NCBI RefSeq assembly: GCF_900460215.1
Contig: NZ_UHIA01000004.1
Location: forward strand, 1,558,001 to 1,622,000
DNA length: 64,000 nucleotides
Origin: Suttonella indologenes
GTDB lineage: Bacteria > Pseudomonadota > Gammaproteobacteria > Cardiobacteriales > Cardiobacteriaceae
Direction: 5' to 3'
How positions within the stretch are numbered: position 1 is the stretch's first letter; each line of letters starts with the position of its first letter. The notes under the pieces were generated by a model. That model worked only from the letters and a program-made list of their open reading frames with translations, did no database searches and had not been told where the DNA came from. This document shows positions 1-13,300 of this stretch, piece after piece. The translations under genes were made by a program, and so were the position numbers.

Positions 1-2846
<2,846 letters not shown>

Positions 2847-2910
2847 CGCAGATTACTCCCCTGCCCCATAATCCAAATGCTCAGTTAAGCTCGCACAATG
2901 AGAAAAGAAA

Positions 2911-2936
2911 AAACGCCATGCAAAAGCATGACGTTT
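2911..2936 (-). terminator. Intrinsic terminator after accA
   Basis: On the minus strand an 11-bp stem with one G-T wobble and a four-base loop is followed by a T-rich run. It sits just past the accA stop and separates the pil-chp-accA transcript from tilS-pyrG. Confidence 0.7.
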
Positions 2937-2949
2937 GTTAGTGCTATCA

Positions 2950-3912
2950 TCATTCACCGCTAAATTGCCCGTAAGCACGCAATTTTTCAAAACGTTTTTG
3001 CATACGCAGGGCTTTATCCTCTTGCTCCAGTGCCGCCAAAGTACGCGAAAAAGTCTCACGCAGAATATGGCTCATTTCCTCAATATTACGATGCGCACCG
3101 CCCAAAGGCTCTGCAATCACTTCATCAATTAAATTGAGTTTTTGCAATTGCTTAGAGGTCACTTGCATGGCTTCCGCCGCTTCTGCCGCCATTGCCGCAT
3201 CGCGCCACAAAATCGACGCGCAGCCTTCCGGCGAAATTACGGAATACATGCTGTATTGCAGCATCATCACCTTATCCGCCACGCCAATCGCCAAAGCCCC
3301 TCCAGAGCCGCCTTCGCCGATGATGCAGGCAATCGTCGGCACAGCAAGGATGGCCATTTCATATAAATTGCGCGCAATCGCCTCGCTTTGTCCGCGCTCT
3401 TCCGCGCCGATGCCAGGATAAGCGCCCGGCGTATCAATAAAGGTAATCACGGGAATTTGGAAGCGTTCTGCCAGTTTCATTAGGCGCAAAGCCTTGCGAT
3501 AACCTTCCGGACGCGGCATACCGAAATTACGCTTCACTTTGGCTTTAGTATCACGTCCTTTTTCATGCCCGATGACCATCACGCTGCGCCCGTTCAAACG
3601 CGCCAGTCCGCCGACAATTGCCGCATCATCGGCATAATGGCGGTCGCCGTGTAATTCGCGAAAATCGCTAAACACGCGCGGCAGATAATCTAAGGTATAG
3701 GGACGCTGAGGATGACGCGCCATTTGTGCGATTTGCCAATCATCCAAACTTTCAAAAATGCTTTTGCTCAGACTTTTGGATTTATTTTCTAGTTTCTGGA
3801 TTTCCTCGCTGAAATTCATTTCAGGACGTTCCGCACTAAACTGGCGTAATTCGCTTAGCTTTTTTTCCAATTCCGCAATCGGCTGCTCAAAATCCAAATA
3901 ATCGGGATTCAT
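2950..3912 (-). CDS. accA: Acetyl-CoA carboxylase carboxyltransferase subunit alpha
   Basis: With AccD it transfers the carboxyl group from biotin to acetyl-CoA to form malonyl-CoA, the first committed step of fatty acid synthesis. The 320-residue length is normal. A coiled N-terminus (LEKKLSELR) is followed by the crotonase-fold carboxyltransferase core with [33 protein letters not shown] and [12 protein letters not shown]. The ATG shares one base with the stop of the upstream CheW-like gene (TAATG), so translation is probably coupled. An essential biosynthetic gene at the end of a pilus chemotaxis operon is noteworthy. Confidence 0.97.
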   Translation of the reverse strand: MNPDYLDFEQPIAELEKKLSELRQFSAERPEMNFSEEIQKLENKSKSLSKSIFESLDDWQIAQMARHPQRPYTLDYLPRVFSDFRELHGDRHYADDAAIVGGLARLNGRSVMVIGHEKGRDTKAKVKRNFGMPRPEGYRKALRLMKLAERFQIPVITFIDTPGAYPGIGAEERGQSEAIARNLYEMAILAVPTIACIIGEGGSGGALAIGVADKVMMLQYSMYSVISPEGCASILWRDAAMAAEAAEAMQVTSKQLQKLNLIDEVIAEPLGGAHRNIEEMSHILRETFSRTLAALEQEDKALRMQKRFEKLRAYGQFSGE

Positions 3913-4355
3913 TATCTCATCCTCAGTTCGCTTTCGAATAAAGGCAAGTCCGGCAGGAAAATCGTTTTATTCTCATGCCCTACAATAGCAACTTGCTGCG
4001 GAATAAAACGATGATGACCGCCTTTGAGCGTTTGAATGTCTTCCTCGTGAATATTCAATAATTCCGGCTCGCCATAACTAATCACCGCATAGCGGCGATA
4101 CATAGACTGATTGGTAATCGTCGATACCAATAAAATGCGATACACGCCGTCATAGCTGTCTTCCGTGCCGGCAAAGTCAAAATCCAACACAGGCATTTTC
4201 TCATTTTGCACCAACATACTGCCGACGACAAATTCGCTCGCATTTTCGGCAGTTAGGGTCGGCGCATAAGGATATACGCGCCCGACGACGGCTTGAGGAA
4301 ACAATAACCATTGCTGACCGCGGCAAGGCAGCAATACCACATCTAAATTAGTCAT
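3912..4355 (-). CDS. chpC: CheW-like adaptor of the pilus chemotaxis system (ChpC-like)
   Basis: A single CheW-type domain of about 147 residues with recognisable strands ([32 protein letters not shown]). CheW proteins link chemoreceptors to the histidine kinase. I chose the ATG at 4355, which has GGGAGA upstream and overlaps the chpA stop by 8 bp. A longer reading frame opens at 4391, but it would run 44 bp into chpA. Position directly after chpA matches chpC of Pseudomonas aeruginosa. The symbol is based on that position and on the fold, not on strong sequence recognition. Confidence 0.7.
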   Translation of the reverse strand: MTNLDVVLLPCRGQQWLLFPQAVVGRVYPYAPTLTAENASEFVVGSMLVQNEKMPVLDFDFAGTEDSYDGVYRILLVSTITNQSMYRRYAVISYGEPELLNIHEEDIQTLKGGHHRFIPQQVAIVGHENKTIFLPDLPLFESELRMR

Positions 4356-7300
4356 TTGCCTTATCTCCCAATAACGATTCAATAGTTTCAATCAAAATGT
4401 CTTCACGGTATGGTTTGCCCAAATAATCTTGAATCCCAATCTGATCCGCCCGTTCACGGTGTTTATCACCCGTACGCGAGGTAATCATGATAATCGGCAC
4501 TTCCGAAACTTGGCTGTTCTGACGAACATGGCTGGCAAACTCAAATCCGTCCATACGCGGCATTTCAATATCCAACAAAATCAAATCCGGCGTAAAGCGT
4601 TGCAGCACATCAATCGCATCCAAGCCGTCTTTGGCAGATTCGACAATATAGCCGTTACGCTCTAAGAGTCGGGTCGATACCTTACGCATAGTTACCGAGT
4701 CATCCACAACCAAAATATTCGGTACAAAGGCTTCTTCCGCCGATGCGCTGCTGTGGTATTGACTCAAGCTGCCGATGCGGCGAGCCAAATCAAGCGGCTC
4801 AAGCACAGGAATCACATTACCGTCACCCAAAATCGTTGCACCGGAAATACCCGGAATATTCAATACTTGACGGTTAACGTTCTTCACAATCACTTCTACG
4901 CGGTTGGCGACACGATCCACATAGAAGGCTGTCGGTTCGCCGCTGGCATTGATGAAGAGCGCCGGCGCCGTCGCCGAATCTATTGCAAATTGATATTCAT
5001 CGGATTTGAAGTAATCACCCAACATATAGAGGCGGTAATCCATACCGTCGTATTGAATATACACTTCTTCGCCTGCATGGCTGCGTTGCAAGTCTTCGCG
5101 CGGCACTTGAGCAATCGCCGCCACTGTGTTCATCGGCACGGCATAAGTTTGTTCTGCCACTTCAACCAACAGTACTTCGGAAATACTCATGGTAAACGGC
5201 ATCAAAATGGTAAATTGCGCGCCTTTGCCGGGGATAGATTCTGCAATCAATTGACCGCGGCGTTGCTTAACCATTTCATTCACTACGTCCATACCGACAC
5301 CACGACCCGACAATTGGGTTACGGCTTGCGCTGTTGAAAAACCGGAGCGCATCATCAAGGTATTGAGATAATGCTGATCTTGCGCTCTGCTTTCATCCAA
5401 CCAACCTTTGCTGCGCGCTTTCTCGCGAATACGGTCATAATCAAAACCGCGACCGTCATCTAAAATGCGGATTTCCACATTTGAAGATTTCGCAGCAACC
5501 GTTAATTTGACGATGCCTTGAGCAGGCTTACCGGCAGCTTTACGCTCGGCAGGTGTTTCAATACCATGCCCTACCGAGTTACGAATCATGTGCTCGATAG
5601 CAGGCAAGACTTCTTCTATCAAGCGTCTTTCAAGTTCGACATGACCGCCTTCAATAATTAACTCGATATCCTTATCAACGGATTTCGCCGTTTGACGCAC
5701 TAAACGCTTCAAACGTGCCTCATTCACGTCAAAACGCAGCAGTTGGGTGGTTAGCAGACGATCTTGAATGCCTCTTTGAATAAATCCCTGTTGGATAGAA
5801 ATATTGCGTATCAAAGCATTTTCATGCGCCAATGTTTCCTGCACATTTTTCAAGTCATTGATCGCTTCGGATAATTGGCGTGATAACTGCTGAATTTCAG
5901 TAAAACGGTCCATTTCCAAAGGATCGAAATGTTCGTCATCATTCGTCTGTGCTTCACGTCGGAAGAGCATTTGTGCTTCCGTTTCATTATCCAAGCGCCG
6001 CATTTGTTCATCAATACGGTTAGCAATACGCGTAAGCTCATTTAGGTTAAATGTCGATTCGCTGGAAACGTTTTCCAGACGGGAGCGCATAATCGCCGTT
6101 TCGCCGACCATTGCAATCATCTCGTCGAGCAAATCCGCATCTACACGCACATAACGCTGCACTCCCGCCGGCGCCGTATCAGATTTTGCCGCTTCAGGAG
6201 CGCTTGAAATCGGTTTCGGTGCTTCCGGTTTCTCTGCTTCGGCAGCATGAGATTCTTTTTGTGCCGCTTGCGGTTTATCGGCTTCTTGGGTGATAGACGG
6301 ATCCGGCGCCGCTTCTTTAGCAATGCTTGAAGAAGCAGCATCTTTTTGAGCACTCTCTTGTGGCGATTCAGCAGGTTTTTCTGCCTTAACATCGTTTTCA
6401 GGCGAAGCAGAAGGAGCCGCATCTTGAGCTTGTTCTACTGCTGCAGAAGAGGCGACATCCGATACTTGAACAGGAGGATGCTGCTCTGCTTGTGCTTGTT
6501 TGGCTACAGGCGTCTCATCGCTTGTAGCAGACTCAACAGCAGCAGCCGGCGCTTCTGCATTCGGCTGCACAAAACGTCCCTCTTTAGCAAAGATCGTCAA
6601 AGATTCATTCAAAGATTTTGCAGGAATTGGCATTTCTTTGCGTAAAACGCTATCCAACATGCCATATAAAGCTTCATGCCCCATATTGAGCAAATTTTTA
6701 GCCTGACGCATTTTGGTTTCATTGTAATCGGCAAGTTGTTCAATCAATGACTCCATCAGATGCGAAGTATCGCCAATAGCGGTCAAACCTACTAAACGCG
6801 CTGCACCTTTCAAGGTATGCATATTGCGTTTCAGCTCTTCTACCACGGCTTCATTTTTCAAATCCTGAGCAAATAAGGCTTCTGCCTGATCAATCAATTC
6901 CTGTGCTTCATCAGTGAAAATATCTACCAAAATAGGGTCGATATTCTCATCAAAAGCCGTTGCCATTTCCTCAGCTTCATGTATTTCTTCAGCTGCAGAA
7001 ACAGCCGCCTCTTGCATTGATGCCGCATTTTCTTTGCTTAGCTCTTCCTCAGCTTGAGCTTCACGCAAACGCAGTTCCTGCTCTGCCACTTCAGGATAAG
7101 GTAATGGCAAATTTAAGAAGCGATTGATGTTATTGAGCATATAAGGATCTGTTTGCGGGAGGAATCCGTCACGCACCGCATCCAACATAATCATGGCTTG
7201 CCACAAAGCGCCGCTTAATACCGCAACTGCTTGGTTATTAGCTTCGCTGTGTCCATCTACAAGACTTTCAATCATGGATTCAATGGCATGTGTCAAATCG

Positions 7301-10300
7301 CCCAAGGCTAAATAACCAGACATACGTGCTCCGCCTTTTAGCGTATGCATATCGCGGCGGATAGCATCCAGATGTGTAATACTGCCGCGATTTTGATCCC
7401 AACGTTCTGCCTCTAACTGACTTCTACCTAATAAAAGCACCGCCTCATCCAAGAACGTTTCCGCCAATTCCGTTCCATGATTAGGATCCGGAATCCATTC
7501 GTCCCAATTTTGGCTGACAGGAGCGGAAGTCGCGATAGGCGCAATTTCACGCGTCATATGAGTATTGCTAATACCCAATTCTTGTCGTGTTTGCATCAAA
7601 CTGTTGATTGTTTGAATGGCTTCTTCCGCACTATTATCATCATCAAAGTTCTCTATTAAATCAATGCTTTGCCTTAAAATAGAAGCAGCACTCAAAGAAA
7701 TACCGGAACCTTGGTTGCGATGAGCTAACAATAACTGCTCAATAGCATCCAACATCCGCCAAATCCAATCCGGAACGCTGCCCGCTTCAATAGAATCTTC
7801 AATGTCGTAGACAGACTCGATTAAATTGTCCAACATTTCAGGGGTACTATTGTCTTCTACTTGCTGTGATAAAGACTCGAATTTATCAACAGCATTTAAG
7901 AATTTACCCAAACCGCTTGACTGATGCTGTTCGCTCTCTTTTGCGCCTACCGCATTTTCCAAACTCGGATGCGCAGAGATTTTTGATAATTCATCAGATA
8001 AACGGCTGGCGGAATGTGCATTGGCTTTTGGCGCATTGGCACTACTTAAAGAAGGTGTCATGCCGGCAATACCGGTAGCGCTCGAAGCAGAGGAATTGAA
8101 AACGATATCGCCGCTTCTGCTGTCTACATAATCCACCTTATCAGCTTTTGCTCTTGTAACATTTTGTCCTGCAGAAATATGCTCAGCTGACGAAGAAGCA
8201 ATCTCATCATGAGATTCAGCCGAATTTTGTAGCATATCGTCAAAAGAGGTTTCGCTAGCCGTATCGGAAAAACCTGCCGGCTCTGCTGCCAATTCTTGAG
8301 CAACATTTCTCAACATCTCATCCATTAAGGCTTTATCATCAGCATCCATCTCATTAACTGAAGCCGCATCTTGCTTATCATCTTTAGATAAACCGGCATT
8401 TACTTCATCTGTTACCGATACCTCCGACTGAGATTCAATCTCTGAAATTAAGGCATCTACCATCTCATGCGCTTCATTTTCTGCTACCGAATCTGCAAAT
8501 TGCACTTCAGCATTATTATCGGCATCGGCAAAGAACTCCGTAATCGCATCACTTGATCCTTGCTCGCCGCTAGACAAAGCCGCATCAGTTGATGGAGCAA
8601 CATGACTTGATTCTACCGGCGATGCAAATTGAGCTTCCGCATTATCGGCATCGGCAAAGAAGTCCGTAATCGCGTCACTTGATCCTTGCTCGCCGCTAGA
8701 TAAAGCCGCATCAGCTGATGGAGCAATATGACTTGATTCTACCGGCGATGCAAATTGAGCTTCCGCATTATCCGCATCGGCAAAGAAGTCCGTAATCGCG
8801 TCACTTGAGCCTTGCTCGTCGCTAGACAAAGCCGCATCAGTTGATGGAGCAACATGACTTGATTCTACCGGCGATGCAAATTGAGCTTCCGCATTATCGG
8901 CATCGGCAAAGAAGTCCGTAATCGTATCGCTCGAGCCTTGCTCGCCGCTAGACAAAGCCGCATCAGCTGATGGAGCAACATGACTTGATTCTACCGGCGA
9001 TGCAAATTGAGCTTCCGCATTATCCGCATCGGCAAAGAAGTCCGTAATCGCATCACTTGATCCTTGCTCGCCGCTAGACAAAGCCGCATCAGCTGATGGA
9101 GCAACATGACTTGATTCTACCGGCGATGCAAATTGAGCTTCCGCATTATCCGCATCGGCAAAAAAGTCCGTAATCGCGTCACTTGATCCTTGCTCGTCGC
9201 TAGACAAAGCCGCATCAGCTGATGGAGCAACATGACTTGATTCTACCGGTGATGCAAATTGAGCTTCCGCATTATCGGCATCGGCAAAGAAGTCCGTAAT
9301 CGCGTCACTTGATCCTTGCTCGCCGCTAGACAAAGCCGCATCAGTTGATGGAGCAACATGACTTGATTCTACCGGCGATGCAAATTGAGCTTCCGCATTA
9401 TCCGCATCGGCAAAGAACTCCGTAATCGCATCATTGCTCTCTTCTGTTTCACTAAACGAAACCGCTTGACTTTTCTCCACAGACGATGCTAATGATACTT
9501 CAGTATTAAGCAGCTTATCTTCAATCACATTCTCTGCAAGATCTGTTGCAGCGCTTGTTTGAATAGATGCTGAATCATCCTCATCTGCAAAAACTTCATC
9601 AAGTAATGCCGAAGCAGCCGATTCTTGTGCAAAGTTTTCTTTTAATGCGATAGCTACCGATGCTTCAAGCACTTCCTGCTGTGCAACATCTGCCGTATGC
9701 TTAGCAATAGCCGCTTGAATTTGTTCTCTTAAGATTTCAACGTCATCGCTATCTGTTTGCATATCACTCATACGAGATACCGTAGCGACTAGGCGCTGCA
9801 TAACAGCATCATCTAAACGCACATTATCATCGCTAAGCGCATTTTCCGCGGCTTTTGACAAAACATTAGATAAAAGCTTTTCATAAGCAGGATTATCTGC
9901 TGCAGAACCGGAAAAGGCTGCTGATAATTGCGCCTGTAGTTCCGCACGTTCTTTCACATCATCCAAAGAATGCCCCAAGCGGCTGAATTCTTTATCTAAT
10001 TGCTGCGCTAAAATGGCTTCATCATCTTCATCTAAAGGCTGAGCAGCTAAACTTCTTTGTAGCATATTCGCGATATGGCGATAAGCGACAGCCTCCGGCG
10101 ATGCAACGATATGAGATACGCTTGCACTAATCGTGGGTGCGGCAGAATCCTGCGCATCAAGCGCTGAGGCCGGCAAAATTTCCGACAAATCGCCTATCGT
10201 GACTTTCCCTGCTAATTGCGCCGATACCTGAGCACTCAATGAAGCCATCTGCTCGGATGATAAGGAATGCTCTTGCTGAGAAATTCGAGCAGATACCATA

Positions 10301-13300
10301 TCACGCAGCAAAGACTTGTCATCTTCATCATGAATATCGATACTATGCAAACCATGTCCGATTACCGCACTGACTTCTTTAGCTAATTTTTCTACAATAG
10401 CTTCATCATAAGCGGCGGGCGATACGACTTTTTGCTCTGTTGCCGCCGGTTCAAAAGCATCATCCAGCGCTTGAGTTTTCTGAGCAACAGACTGCGGCGA
10501 TGCTACAGCTGCCGATTCAAGCGTTTGCGTAACAAAAACAGTTGATGATCGCGACCCTTGCTGCTCTCTTGAAAAATCATCAATAGAGGTAGAGATATTT
10601 GCATCAATAGGCTGCGAAATAGAATGTTGTTCATCTGCAAACAGATCTACATCTGCATGCAAGGCTGTTTGAGAAATCGTGTCTTCTTCCGCTGCTGTAA
10701 CTTTATCAATCTGAAGATCAGCATGTACAGTATCTTGAGATACTGTTTCTGCCGAATCAGACTTGGCAGCAAATTGAGCATATAAATTACGCGCTAAATC
10801 CGCCTGTTCTGCAGAAGACATCTCAGGGCTTGCCATTAAATGCTCGCGCGCTTGATGGGCAACCTGTCCTTGCAGAGATAAAGAAGCTTTATGCTCGTTA
10901 AAACCGTCTTCTGTACGCAAAATCTTCAGCAAATCATTTGCATCTGCTACAGCATTTAGAACTAAATCATTTGTTGGAAAATAAGATTCAGCAATGGAAT
11001 TGAGCAAATGCTCATATTGCCAAGCAAAATCTCCCAAGTCTTGATAGCCCACCATTTTTCCAGAACCTTTTATCGTATGGAAAGCCCGGCGAACTTCTTC
11101 AACTAAGCCCTTATCTTGCGGAGCACTTTTCCATTGCGACAAAGTTTGATCGATCTGCTCTACAGTGGTGTCTAATTCCTCAAGGAAAATCTCTAAGATA
11201 TCTTGATCTACAGCTTGTTGATCTTGATCAGACACTACATTTTTATCACCAACAGATGAAATATTATCTAAATCAGCTAAGGTTTTGTCGGCATAGAAAG
11301 GCTGTCCAAAAGCATATGTATTTGCAGCTTGGATTTCCTCTTTGTGTTCTACATTATCTGAAAGAGTACTTGATTGATCTTGCGCAACAGTTGCGGATAT
11401 ATCATCTGCTAAGAAATCCGCCTCACTCTCTGCGGCATCTAAAGAAATAGAAGAAATATCACTACTTACACTGCGATCAACAAAAGCGTCCTCTCCTTTC
11501 GTCTGTTGCGATACATTATCTGAAATAGCTTTAGTATCAACATCTAAAGAAATACCGGAATCTTCACCTGCTTTTTCATTTGAATGCACAGATAAATCGG
11601 CTATTGTAGAAGCTTCTTCAGACCGTTCAGTATCTGCAAAATCAAGAGAAAACGTCTGTGCCGGTTCTTTTTCAGCAGCGGCATCTACAGAAGAATTTTC
11701 TGCTGTTCTAATCAAATCATTTTCATCGGCAAATGAAATATCAGATACTGAATCAGACTTAGGACTTACATCACTGCTGACAGATTTTTCATCTACAGTA
11801 GAAAAATCGCCAGAGGACGGAATGGTGGCAGCTGTCGCAACAGTATTTGTTGCTTCGCCGATAATATTTGACTCAGCCGAAGATAAATCGGAAAGAGGAG
11901 TCTGTTTTTCTACAGCCGTTAATTTTCCCGTGATTTTCTCTATAATTTGCGGTGCATGTTTTGCATCATCAGTTAATGCTGCACGAACAGAATTAGCGTA
12001 TTGGGCAAGCACTTGCTCATCCGCATCTTTATGCTCGCTCAGATAATTCGTAATATGCTCCGCCAAGCTTGCTTGCATTAATAATGCTGGCTGATGCTCG
12101 ACAAAATCTTCGCCCACGGTAAGAATACGTAATAATTCAACCGTATCGGTAATTAAGTTCTGAATGGTCGCATTAACATCAAAGGTTTTATCAATCACCC
12201 GATTGAGCATTTGCTCATGCTGCCAAGCGCATTCTCCTAAAGCCTCATAACCTACCGTGCGTCCCGAACCTTTTATGGTATGGAATGCACGGCGTACGAC
12301 GCCAATATGCTCTTGCTCATAAGGATTAGCTTGCCAAGGTTCTAATTCATCTCGAATTTCTTGAATCTTCTCCGCTAATTCTTCAAGAAAAAATTCACGA
12401 ATTTCATCATCCATGACGGCACTGTCATGGCTTTCTAGGAAATTTTCTTTTCCTGCCGGCACGCTTAATGTTGATAACTCATTTAAAGACTTGCCTGCAA
12501 AATAAGCTTGATAGGCGCCTGCTGCGGCAGCTGCCTGATCTTCATTGGCTTGCCCTGTAATGGCAACTGCAGAAGGCAGTTCCTCTTCTTGATCAGATTC
12601 TACATCTTTTTCAATCTCAGCAAGCGAACCGTCAAAATGCGAATCTAAAGCATCAAGTCCGTCTAATAAATCATCTAAACCATTAGCAAGATCTGCATCT
12701 TCATTTTTAACTTGAGCTTCCTCAAGTTTCTCTTCATGTTTAATAAAATCAAGCAGTAAAGATTTCGCCTGATTTGAAGGCTTGTAAAATGTATTTAAAG
12801 CATCAGATACTTGTTTTAAATAATCTACGTCAGAATGATTGATTTTAGCGGTATCGCTCAAATCATTAAAAATATATTCGGCAGCAATCAAGACATCAAT
12901 AGCTGCCGGATAAGCATCCGCATTCGCAGATGTTTGCAAAGAGATTTCTGCAAATTGCAATGACAACTGGTTCAAAGCGGCAGATAAATGCTTTTCTCCC
13001 ACTAAATGCGCTATAGAAGCAAAATGAGAAGTTCTTAAAGCTGCTTCTTTCCAAGGCTGCTCAGTTGAAACCGTTTCAATATTGGTTAAACTTTTGCGCA
13101 AACTCTCATAAAATTGTCGAGCGATTTCGCCTGTGTCACGCAATAATTTTTGAATTTCTAAAGAACGCGAATAAGCACTTTGTTCCGTAATCGCGCTGCG
13201 ATAATCGGCAACATCTTCCGCTTCGTATTGCGCATGTTTTAGCGTTTCTTCAACTAAAATCATCGCTTCTGCAATATCAATCCACTGGGATTCTGATAAT

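Noticed and set aside
4353..4391. Earlier start (4391) for the CheW-like gene
   Set aside because: It would extend 44 bp into chpA, while the ATG at 4355 has a good ribosome-binding site and fits the domain.
4753..5337. 194-codon plus-strand frame inside chpA
   Set aside because: It is opposite the kinase core, has no plausible start signal and no recognisable domain.
8531..9433. Regular repeats that could be taken for a CRISPR array
   Set aside because: The units are 126 bp, head to tail without spacers, and stay in the chpA reading frame.
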